This document shows, piece after piece, positions 1 through 5,532 of a DNA stretch of 5,532 bases. The number at the start of each line of letters is the position of its first letter. Position 1 is the first letter of the stretch. Source of the stretch: an uncultured Candidatus Poseidoniales archaeon. GTDB taxonomy: Archaea > Thermoplasmatota > Poseidoniia > Poseidoniales > Thalassarchaeaceae. The translations under genes were made by a program, and so were the position numbers. The stretch is from the NCBI GenBank assembly GCA_950068635.1, contig CATMIM010000098.1:1-5532 (forward strand), written 5' to 3'. The notes beneath the pieces are model-generated. The model did no database searches. It was not told the DNA's origin and was given only the letters and a program-made list of their open reading frames with translations.

Positions 1-385
1 CCGAGTCGTTGTGCCCTCGGCAGAGGTCGAACGAATCGGCCACACCATCGGCGTCAGAGTCGATCAGGTCGTCGCAGCCGTCGACGATTCCGTCCGCGTC
101 GACATCGAACGAGTCGTCGTGTCCTTGGCATCGGTCCCAGGCATCTCCCACACCATCGCGGTCGCTGTCCACCAACGAGTCACACGCATCGGGAATACCG
201 TCCTCATCCAGATCCACCGAGTCATCGAACCCTTCGCAGAGGTCATCCGCGTCGGCCACTCCGTCGCCGTCCGAGTCGATCAGGTCGTCGCAGCCATCCA
301 CGACTCCGTCACCGTCCACATCGATCAAGTCGTCATGGCCCGGACAGGTGTCGTTGGCATCGGACACCGTGTCACCATCGGAATC
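1..385 (-). repeat. 108-bp tandem repeat encoding 36-residue TSP type 3 units
   Basis: Three full units (385-278, 277-170, 169-62) and a partial fourth (61-1) follow one another without spacer, and the array continues past the window edge. Each 36-residue unit has the form DSDxDxVxD...C...D, then DxDxDGxxDxCDxL. Cys lies at unit positions 14 and 32, so cysteines recur every 18 residues. Units 1 and 3 share the ending DGCDDLI and 18 identical bases at their 3' coding ends, while unit 2 ends DACDSLV. Upstream in the protein (residues 556 to about 659) lie three longer, looser relatives, two of them ending in WEQR. The Asp motifs are Ca-binding type. Confidence 0.85.
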
Positions 386-2362
386 CAACTGGAAGTCTGA
401 GCAACCCGTGTTGGGAGGCGTGGTGTAGACCGGGTTACTGGGGTTGGTCCCTGAACACTGGTCATCGGGATTCAACACTCCGTCGCCGTCCTCATCGCGC
501 TGCTCCCAGGCGCACCCGTTCTCGTCGATGTCGGTCATCTCGGCAGTGGTACCTGAACAGTCGTCGTCCTGATTCAACACACCATCATCGTCGGCGTCGC
601 GCTGCTCCCAAGTGCATCCAAACTCGTCGACCACGGCGCCTTCCGTAGTGCTCGGACACAGGTCATCGACGTCCGGAACGCCATCACCGTCAGTATCGAC
701 GAACAACTGCAGGGAGTAGGCGACCATCGGAGGCTGGGAGTGAACGGGCAGATACACCGGGAAGCCCCATTCAGTAAACCACACTTCTTCGAATTCTTCA
801 GCGCTGTCGATGTCACAGTCTTCACATGTCTCAAATTCCCAGACTTCCATGACATCAAACGTGGTCGGGCCACCGTCGTTGGGGTCAGCGCTGTTACCGA
901 AGAGGTAGGTGACCTGCTTCTGACTCTTAGCCGAGAAGACCAGGTCAACCTCCTCCGTGCCATTATCGTAGTCTGTGCCGCATTGAGGTTGTCCCCACTG
1001 GCCCGCCGCGGCGGTTTGCTCGCATCCCTCAAATGTTGAATCCCACCACCTTTCGACGTCGACACGCCAATCGTCACCCACCCTGACCTCAGTAGGAATT
1101 CCTCCAGTGGATGTGTGGGTCGATGTATTCTCACTCTGCGACTCATCAGTGCCGTTATTCCACCCCCATGAACGATAGAATTCTCCTGCTGACTGATCAC
1201 CATGCCACATATCTTGGGAGGATAGCTCGACAGAGTATTCTGAGCCGTCGTAAGGAAACGACGTGTATTCCGTCGAATTGATACTCATGTTCATCACCCA
1301 ATATCGACCATCGTCGGAATTGCGAGCAGTCATGTTGATTTTGAAGGACACTCGCGAGGCATGGCAATCACCGCCAAGAGGACAGGTCTCACCATCAACT
1401 GAAACTCCGTTAGGTCCTATGAATGGAAGAATATCATACCGAGGGGAGGCCACCCAGTTGACTTCAACGGAATCCCACTCTGCTTCATCTTCATCTTCCA
1501 TTTCTTCTACCATGAATTCCCCAAATGAAACTGCGTCGAACTCGAGGAAGTCGCCAGCTCGAGAATACTCTGGATTTGTCTCATAGGGCTTCACGACCAT
1601 CGGTTCCATGACGACGATGGTGCCCTTCATGTTGCCATGGTAGAAGCAGGTGTAGTCGTACGAGCCGGCCGTGTTGAAGGTGTACTCGTAGGTGTCTCCG
1701 TTGCCCATGTTTCCTGAGTCGAAGGTGGTGCCGTCGTCGCTCTTCGCAGTGTGTGTGTAGCCAGTGTTGTGGGCCCAGACGACCGTGTCGCCGGTCATGA
1801 CATACATCGTATCGTCGAGGACGTTGACATATCCCCCTAGCTCCCTGTTGTCGAATGGGATGAATTCCCAGTTGGAGTCGATCTCCACGATGTTGGGATA
1901 TTCCACGGAGGAACCGCTACCATAGAGATCTGATAATTCAAAATCGTCTTCATAGTTATCATATTCATCTTCTAGATAGAACTGAAAACTGTAATCTCCC
2001 GCTGGTGAGCCAGGTGGAGCGGTGAGGAACTGGGTGTGGAGTTCGTATTGGCCACCAGTGACATCATGCTCAAATGTGTACTCACCAAGATAGGTGGTTT
2101 CGTAGTAGATCTCCACGGTCACGAAAACTGTTGCATCACAGGTGCAAGAATTACCGTTCTCATCTTCCAGGTCAATGGAATACATGGCTGCAATCGTGTC
2201 ATCAACGCCATCATCATCAATATCGAACAAATTGTAATTGTTGGATGAAAAATACTCATCGTACTGGGGATCGCTTCCCGCGGATGCTGTTCCAATCGGA
2301 GAAAACGCGGGCATCGCCGAGGTCAGCAGCATCAGGGCGAGTAGAATCTTGAGTGTGCGCAT
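1..2362 (-). CDS. Exported halocyanin-like (type I copper) protein with thrombospondin type 3 repeats, C-terminus cut by window edge
   Basis: One uninterrupted frame runs from the ATG at 2362 to the left edge (787 codons, no stop). The N-terminus is a signal peptide: Arg/Lys near the start, hydrophobic stretch at residues 6-20, likely cleavage after TASA (about residue 28). Residues about 40-156 are beta-rich and open with a DIDDDGVDD Asp motif. Residues about 157-252 form a cupredoxin of the halocyanin/plastocyanin type with candidate ligands His204, Cys239, His242 and Met245; the C-x2-H-x2-M spacing is amicyanin-like. Residues about 256-550 are an unrecognised domain with paired Cys and six N-x-S/T sequons. 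From residue 556 onward come Asp-rich TSP type 3 repeats, which in known families bind calcium and are rigid. By inference it is a surface or secreted copper protein that transfers electrons or binds copper, held on a Ca-stabilised stalk. No clear Shine-Dalgarno precedes the ATG. The exact function and the C-terminal anchor are not visible. Confidence 0.9.
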   Translation of the reverse strand, partial: MRTLKILLALMLLTSAMPAFSPIGTASAGSDPQYDEYFSSNNYNLFDIDDDGVDDTIAAMYSIDLEDENGNSCTCDATVFVTVEIYYETTYLGEYTFEHDVTGGQYELHTQFLTAPPGSPAGDYSFQFYLEDEYDNYEDDFELSDLYGSGSSVEYPNIVEIDSNWEFIPFDNRELGGYVNVLDDTMYVMTGDTVVWAHNTGYTHTAKSDDGTTFDSGNMGNGDTYEYTFNTAGSYDYTCFYHGNMKGTIVVMEPMVVKPYETNPEYSRAGDFLEFDAVSFGEFMVEEMEDEDEAEWDSVEVNWVASPRYDILPFIGPNGVSVDGETCPLGGDCHASRVSFKINMTARNSDDGRYWVMNMSINSTEYTSFPYDGSEYSVELSSQDMWHGDQSAGEFYRSWGWNNGTDESQSENTSTHTSTGGIPTEVRVGDDWRVDVERWWDSTFEGCEQTAAAGQWGQPQCGTDYDNGTEEVDLVFSAKSQKQVTYLFGNSADPNDGGPTTFDVMEVWEFETCEDCDIDSAEEFEEVWFTEWGFPVYLPVHSQPPMVAYSLQLFVDTDGDGVPDVDDLCPSTTEGAVVDEFGCTWEQRDADDDGVLNQDDDCSGTTAEMTDIDENGCAWEQRDEDGDGVLNPDDQCSGTNPSNPVYTTPPNTGCSDFQLDSDGDTVSDANDTCPGHDDLIDVDGDGVVDGCDDLIDSDGDGVADADDLCEGFDDSVDLDEDGIPDACDSLVDSDRDGVGDAWDRCQGHDDSFDVDADGIVDGCDDLIDSDADGVADSFDLCRGHNDS
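1607..1894 (-). other. Type I (blue) copper cupredoxin domain
   Basis: This segment encodes residues 157-252 of the large exported protein. It carries the order expected for halocyanin or plastocyanin: a GDTVVW strand, then GYTHTAKSDDG with His204, then FDSGNMGNGDTYEYTF, then GSYDYTCFYHGNMKG with Cys239, His242 and Met245, ending in GTIVVM. All four mononuclear copper ligands are therefore present, so the site is predicted to be functional. The close C-x2-H-x2-M loop matches amicyanin better than the longer plastocyanin loop. Family knowledge supports electron transfer or copper binding outside the membrane; the redox partner is unknown. Confidence 0.85.
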
Positions 2363-2388
2363 CACTCGGGAATGGAGAATATCCCCCT

Positions 2389-2407
2389 TTCAAGACTTCG
2401 TCTTGAA
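2389..2407. promoter_or_regulatory. Perfect 19-nt inverted repeat upstream of the copper-protein gene
   Basis: TTCAAGAC and GTCTTGAA form perfect 8-bp arms around a TTC spacer. The element lies 27 to 45 nt upstream of the ATG at 2362 and 57 nt beyond the stop of the preceding minus-strand gene. It could be an operator for a dimeric regulator, a transcript hairpin, or a 3' element of the upstream gene. A related core, GACTTCGTC, occurs upstream of the neighbouring exported-protein gene, which favours a regulatory role. The inverted repeat is seen directly; its role is inferred. Confidence 0.5.
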
Positions 2408-2445
2408 CAAACGGCCTATCTTCCTTGGATGAAGGGGCGGACAGC

Positions 2446-2457
2446 CCACCATGGTGG
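2446..2457. repeat. 12-bp perfect palindrome just after the Asp/Arg-rich gene
   Basis: CCACCATGGTGG is a perfect palindrome 6 nt beyond the stop codon of the minus-strand gene ending at 2464. It has no loop and no adjoining T-run, so it is a poor terminator candidate. It may be a protein-binding site or chance. Confidence 0.25.
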
Positions 2458-2463
2458 ATGGTC

Positions 2464-3393
2464 TCAATCTCGTGTTGGGTCTTCTCGCTCGCGGGTTTCG
2501 TCCCACTCCCACTCACGTTCCAAGGGGGTGATCCTATCCGCGTTGTGCCAGTCGGAGTCCGAGCAGTCTGCGGGCTGGACATCCAAGACAATGAATTGGA
2601 GGCATTGCTTCAGCATCGTAGTGCGCTCTTCGTCAAGGTCGTCGGGGAATGTGAATCGAGGGGATACCTCCTCGCCGCCTCGGTAGTCCCGATGGTCACG
2701 CTCGCCCCAGTCGCCTCGGTCGCCTTGGTCACCCCAGTGGCCCCGGTGGTGGCGGTGACCCCTGCGGTCCCCTCGGTCGTCACCGCGTCGCTCGTCGTCA
2801 TCTCCGAGACGCTCGAGGACTTCTCGCAACTCTGCGCAATCCTCTCTGTCTCCTTCTGCACAGGACGCTCTCAGCTCCACGATATGCCTGGCAATCTCTT
2901 CTCGCTGACCATCGCGGTCGCGGTCCATTCGGTCGCGGATCGATTGGCGCAGTCGCTCGATTCGGTCACGGACGTCTTGTTCGTCACGGCGGTCCTGATC
3001 ATCAACACGGTCGTCGTCCTGTTCATCGGGGCGGTCATCATCCGAATCGTCGACCCGGTCACTCTGACTGCGGGCATCGGTCGGACTGGTGTCCTCCTTC
3101 AGATTGAGCACCTGATGGTTAGAATTCCACAATTTGAACGTCGATTCGATTTTGTTGTCCGACTTACCATATTTCGCCAGCAGCTCCTGACACTCAACTG
3201 AGTCTGGGTCTGCGAGACGGTCTGATCCCGATTTGGCAGCGGGATCGGCTGCGTTCATGTCTTCATCTTCTCCGACCTGTGCATTCGCTGCAGTTTCGAG
3301 CGAGGTGAGCGAGGCGAATCCGCCCAGCACGAACATCGCCACCAGCAGCAAACTCAGGATGCTGTTCAATTTCAATCCAGACACTCCGCTCAT
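2464..3393 (-). CDS. Exported Asp/Arg-rich polyampholyte protein of unknown family
   Basis: The frame gives 309 residues from the ATG at 3393; an in-frame TTG at 3402 would add three. I chose ATG because it sits directly before a normal signal peptide: short N-region with Lys, hydrophobic run LLLVAMFVLGGFA, likely cleavage after AANA (about residue 38). The mature part starts acidic, then residues about 100-145 are almost all Asp, Arg, Gln and Glu. Residues about 142-195 have heptad-like charged helices (RDRIERLRQSIRDRM, CAELREVLERLG). Residues about 204-241 are a Gly/Arg/His/Trp/Asp low-complexity stretch containing GHRHHRGHWG. The tail is a more ordinary domain with Cys264 and Cys277. Cysteines also lie at 68, 178 and 186. 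I do not recognise a family. The His cluster and acidic runs could bind metal, and the helices could self-associate, but both are inference. The adjacent copper-protein gene lies downstream in the same orientation, 101 bp away. Confidence 0.85.
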   Translation of the reverse strand: MSGVSGLKLNSILSLLLVAMFVLGGFASLTSLETAANAQVGEDEDMNAADPAAKSGSDRLADPDSVECQELLAKYGKSDNKIESTFKLWNSNHQVLNLKEDTSPTDARSQSDRVDDSDDDRPDEQDDDRVDDQDRRDEQDVRDRIERLRQSIRDRMDRDRDGQREEIARHIVELRASCAEGDREDCAELREVLERLGDDDERRGDDRGDRRGHRHHRGHWGDQGDRGDWGERDHRDYRGGEEVSPRFTFPDDLDEERTTMLKQCLQFIVLDVQPADCSDSDWHNADRITPLEREWEWDETREREDPTRD

Positions 3394-3406
3394 GACAACC
3401 AATTTT

Positions 3407-3430
3407 GGGACTTCGTCCCGTCTTCAAGAC
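3407..3430. promoter_or_regulatory. Two adjoining inverted repeats in the divergent intergenic region
   Basis: GGGAC-TTC-GTCCC (3407-3419) is followed immediately by GTCTT-C-AAGAC (3420-3430). They lie 14 to 37 nt upstream of the ATG at 3393. The first shares the core GACTTCGTC with the 19-nt inverted repeat upstream of the copper-protein gene, and 3423-3432 (TTCAAGACTT) repeats 2389-2398 exactly. The placement suggests an operator or 5' leader structure for the Asp/Arg-rich protein gene. The remaining divergent region to 3550 shows no convincing TATA box; the AT-rich AATATG on the minus strand (3445-3440) is the only weak candidate. Confidence 0.45.
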
Positions 3431-3550
3431 TTTTCGGAACTCATATTCACCCCCCTAAGTGATGGATAGCCCCCCAGTGCCCCTTTCAGGCAGCCCGGGC
3501 GGGGCATGCTTGATAGCGGGGGCCGGGTCGACGGCACCGTAGGTGATGGC

Positions 3551-4651
3551 ATGGGCGAACAGCAGACGCGAGTATGTGTGCTCATTCCGAGTCTGCGTAA
3601 CGCTGACGAGTTGGCCATCGCCCTCGATGGCCTTGCAAACCAGACCTGGGACGGTCCGTTGGAGGTGGTCGTGGTCGGGCCTGTCGGTGACCCGGGTGAG
3701 GCCGTCGCTGACACTCACGGCGCTCGCTTCATCGACGACGAGGGGAGTCGGACACGTGCGGATGCCTGCAACGTGGCACTACGGCAGATCGACTGCGAGA
3801 TCGTCTGCTTCACCGATGACGACGTCTGGGTTCCGGAGACCTGGGTGGCGAGCCTGATGCGCTGGTTCGACAAACCCGAGGTTGCCGGGGTCGGCGGACC
3901 GAACTTCGCGCCGCCGGACAAGTCGACCTTCTGGCAGCGGGTGATCGATGTCACCTTCTGCTCCAAGTGGGTGACTGCCGGGACAAATTACGGCAAGCGC
4001 GGCAGCGCCGACCTCGAGCCGGCCGAGCAACTACCCGGTGTCCACGCCGCCTATCGCAAATCGGTGCTCGATGAAGTCGGTGGCTTCGACGACGGGGCGA
4101 TCGGCTGCGAGGATGCGATGCTCGATTACAGGATCGAGCAGGCGGGATACACTCTGTGGACCGACCGCGAGGCGATCATCTGGCACCGCAGGCGGAACCC
4201 GGGAAGGGTGCGCAAGCAGATCCAGAACTACGGGCTCGTCCGGATGCTGGCCGCCAATGAGTATCCGGGAATGCGTGCCTGGAGTCACATCGCTGTAGGT
4301 CTGTTCCCACTGTTGGTCATCGATGCCCTGTTCTCCATCTGGTGGGGGGCTGCGAACGGCGGATTGGCCTGGCCTGACTTCTGGAACATCTCGACCGATG
4401 TCGTCCCGCATGGGATGGCGAGAACAGCAGTCCATCTACCATTCTCACTTGCTGCCATCTACGTCGTCATCTGCTGGCTGGGCGCCGCCAAAGGGAACTC
4501 ACCCTGCCGTTCGGCCTCAACCGTCTTGGCGGCTCCGCTGATGACCTTCCTGCTCCACTGGTCGTACGGCGTCGGCGTCATTCGCGCCTGGTGGAGAATA
4601 TATGTCTCGAAGCGGCCGGGGCTGCAGGTCGATGACAAGGCCCGAGGTTGA
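3551..4651 (+). CDS. Family 2 glycosyltransferase with C-terminal membrane segments
   Basis: It transfers a sugar from an activated donor, probably at the inner face of the membrane; acceptor and sugar cannot be told. From the ATG at 3551 it has 366 residues. The GT-A fold begins at once with TRVCVLIPSLRNADEL (residues 6-21). The metal/nucleotide-binding acidic motif is CFTDDDVWVPETW (Asp89-91). A GVHAAYRKSVLDEVGGFDD segment precedes the likely catalytic acid region CEDAMLDYRIEQAGY (Glu187, Asp188), followed by WHRRR. Hydrophobic segments at about 246-267, 294-312 and 322-341 predict a membrane-anchored C-terminus. An in-frame ATG at 3506 would add 15 residues (LDSGGRVDGTVGDG...) that do not look like part of the fold. 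GGTGAT at 3542-3547, 3 nt before 3551, matches the Shine-Dalgarno consensus, so I prefer 3551. It is divergent from the exported-protein genes and may serve surface glycan or protein glycosylation; that link is inferred. Confidence 0.93.
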   Translation: MGEQQTRVCVLIPSLRNADELAIALDGLANQTWDGPLEVVVVGPVGDPGEAVADTHGARFIDDEGSRTRADACNVALRQIDCEIVCFTDDDVWVPETWVASLMRWFDKPEVAGVGGPNFAPPDKSTFWQRVIDVTFCSKWVTAGTNYGKRGSADLEPAEQLPGVHAAYRKSVLDEVGGFDDGAIGCEDAMLDYRIEQAGYTLWTDREAIIWHRRRNPGRVRKQIQNYGLVRMLAANEYPGMRAWSHIAVGLFPLLVIDALFSIWWGAANGGLAWPDFWNISTDVVPHGMARTAVHLPFSLAAIYVVICWLGAAKGNSPCRSASTVLAAPLMTFLLHWSYGVGVIRAWWRIYVSKRPGLQVDDKARG

Positions 4652-4708
4652 CGCACCCGCGATCCACTGGCCCGTGCCTTCAAGAGGGTTGGAACCAACT
4701 GTTTCCCG

Positions 4709-4795
4709 ATGTCGCGACGGATGGAGAAGGTGATCGCACTGCCACTGGCGTTGTTACTGTTCACCGCTGCCTTCCTGATCACCGTGTTCGCCTGA
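4709..4795 (+). CDS. Possible 28-residue single-pass membrane microprotein
   Basis: An ATG at 4709 opens a frame ending in TGA at 4793-4795. The product starts with a positively charged MSRRMEK and continues as a single hydrophobic helix, VIALPLALLLFTAAFLITVF, ending in Ala. This charged-then-hydrophobic layout is typical of small membrane proteins with the N-terminus inside. It lies 57 nt after the glycosyltransferase stop, in the same frame, and ends 19 nt before the convergent gene's stop. A second ATG at 4724 would give 23 residues. AGAGGG at 4683-4688 is too far upstream to be a normal ribosome site. In-frame codons between the two stops are open, so read-through or an earlier frameshift extending the glycosyltransferase is another reading. 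No family is recognised. Confidence 0.4.
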   Translation: MSRRMEKVIALPLALLLFTAAFLITVFA

Positions 4796-4814
4796 ACTCC
4801 GCGAACTCGCTGGT

Positions 4815-5532
4815 TCACACACGTTCCATGGTGGAGCCGTCCTCTGAGACGCGGTAGGATGGTCGCTTCGGCCGCCAGACGAATCCGCTTACGATGCCGA
4901 TGAACAGACCTCCGAACACGAGGTTGAACCAGCCATCGGTGAGGTAACGGGTGGAGGCGAACCGCCACGCCCACAGGAACGACGGGATGATCCCGATTCC
5001 CAGCGCGAACACCGCCTCGCGCAGCAGGATGGGGGTCTTGTTCTCCTCAGGCAATCGCGGCGCTTCCTCAGGAGGGTTGGGCGCACGCACCAGTCGCATC
5101 ACCTTGTCACGGGATTCCACATCGCCGAGCGAGTGGTCGTGACTTCGTTCAACACCCTCGCCACCCCACCTGCGCAGCGGCGTCACCTGGGTGAGATGAG
5201 AGGTTTCTCGGGGGTGGCCGTCGCACCTTCCTCCCCAGTGACCGGAGCGCGGTCTGCTGTCGGCGAGTTCCTCCCAGCCTCCCCGTTCGTCATGCATCGA
5301 CCCCTGGTCGTTAGCGAGTTCCCATTCGGCCTCGCTCGGCATGCGCACACCTGCTTCGTCGAGCTCTTCCTTCGTGGTCCCCGACTCGGAGTAGAAGTCG
5401 CGGATGTGGAAGGCGTCGCGGCTGATCTCGAATTCGTAGTCGATGCGCACCTCGTGGCGCGGGCTCTCTTTCACAGGGTGGAAACTGAGCCGTCCGTCGT
5501 CACTGCCCAGCCAGACTGAGCCGGGCTTCACC
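4815..5532 (-). CDS. FGE/sulfatase-modifying-factor-like protein with two C-terminal membrane segments, N-terminus possibly cut
   Basis: The frame enters from the right edge and stops at 4815; a GTG at 5531 could be the start, but the gene probably continues upstream. Residues numbered from that GTG: KPGSVWLGSDDG (2-13) matches the opening of FGE-type domains (usually PGGxFxMGS), ESPRHEVRIDYEFEISRDAF (22-41) matches the ExPxHxVxxxxFxI strand, and VRMPSEAEWELA (62-73) matches the hallmark RLPTEAEWEYA. MRLVRAPN (145-152) resembles the GFRLVR close. The core between them (about 74-144) is short and Gly/His/Arg-rich, without a clear GNVWEW or the usual Cys-bearing GGSW region, so formylglycine-forming activity is doubtful. 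Hydrophobic segments at about 172-189 and 201-219 predict a membrane hairpin, followed by a charged tail. The FGE-like part is likely a binding or scaffold domain, or an unknown oxidase; the role is not known. It is convergent with the plus-strand genes. Confidence 0.8.
   Translation of the reverse strand, partial: VKPGSVWLGSDDGRLSFHPVKESPRHEVRIDYEFEISRDAFHIRDFYSESGTTKEELDEAGVRMPSEAEWELANDQGSMHDERGGWEELADSRPRSGHWGGRCDGHPRETSHLTQVTPLRRWGGEGVERSHDHSLGDVESRDKVMRLVRAPNPPEEAPRLPEENKTPILLREAVFALGIGIIPSFLWAWRFASTRYLTDGWFNLVFGGLFIGIVSGFVWRPKRPSYRVSEDGSTMERV

Noticed and set aside
1..385. Regular repeats that might suggest a CRISPR array
   Set aside because: Units are 108 bp with no unique spacers, stay in one reading frame and encode Asp-rich Ca-binding-type motifs.
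11..428. Two overlapping plus-strand frames opposite the repeat array, one Ser/Pro-rich and one Val-rich
   Set aside because: Their periodicity is the shadow of the 108-bp coding repeat on the other strand. The minus frame gives well-formed TSP type 3 motifs and continues to a signal peptide.
574..1203. 209-codon minus-strand frame offset from the copper-protein frame
   Set aside because: It lies inside the large in-frame gene in another phase, has no domain, and breaks the continuous 787-codon reading.
2425..3201. 258-codon open frame on the plus strand with Val/Thr-rich hydrophobic content
   Set aside because: It is fully antisense to the Asp/Arg-rich gene. GAC and GAT codons read backwards as GTC and ATC, giving an artificial Val/Ile-rich protein; it has no recognisable domain, whereas the minus frame has a signal peptide.
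4801..4810. GCGAACTCGC hairpin between the convergent genes as a terminator
   Set aside because: The stem is only 4 bp with a 2-nt loop and no T-run follows, so it is not convincing.
4459..4974. 171-codon minus-strand frame spanning the glycosyltransferase end and the FGE-like gene end
   Set aside because: It overlaps two well-supported genes in other frames, is Arg/Ser/Thr-rich without motifs, and looks like a GC-driven shadow.
5133..5519. 128-codon plus-strand frame opposite the FGE-like gene
   Set aside because: The minus strand shows FGE hallmarks across the same region; the plus frame shows no recognisable domain.

Overview
The window looks like archaeal DNA, most plausibly from a marine Group II euryarchaeon (Poseidoniales-like). 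This is inference from gene style: large secreted Asp-rich proteins, a halocyanin-type blue-copper domain joined to thrombospondin type 3 repeats, few Shine-Dalgarno sites, and a formylglycine-generating-enzyme-like domain with a membrane tail. No rRNA, tRNA or other phylogenetic marker is present, so the assignment is tentative.

Layout. Positions 1-2362 (minus) hold the N-terminal 787 codons of a large exported protein whose C-terminus lies beyond the left edge. It has a signal peptide, a beta-rich domain, a type I copper domain with all four ligands, a glycosylation-sequon-rich middle, and a Ca-binding-type repeat array built on a 108-bp tandem unit. A 101-bp gap (2363-2463) with two perfect inverted repeats separates it from a second exported minus-strand protein (2464-3393), a roughly 309-residue Asp/Arg-rich polyampholyte of unknown family. 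A divergent intergenic region (3394-3550) follows, carrying inverted repeats that share a core with the one upstream of the first gene. Then comes a plus-strand family 2 glycosyltransferase with a membrane-embedded C-terminus (3551-4651), and in the same frame just after its stop a possible 28-residue single-pass membrane microprotein (4709-4795). A convergent minus-strand gene (4815-5532, N-terminus possibly cut) encodes an FGE/sulfatase-modifying-factor-like domain with two C-terminal membrane segments.

How the genes may fit together: all four main proteins are predicted to be exported or membrane-associated, so the locus reads as cell-surface biology: a copper-binding surface protein, a charged secreted protein, a membrane glycosyltransferase that could act on surface glycans, and a membrane-anchored FGE-like protein. 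Only the co-orientation and shared upstream inverted-repeat core of the two exported minus-strand genes link any of them directly. No mobile element, CRISPR array or RNA gene was found, and no stretch over 300 bases lacks a gene.
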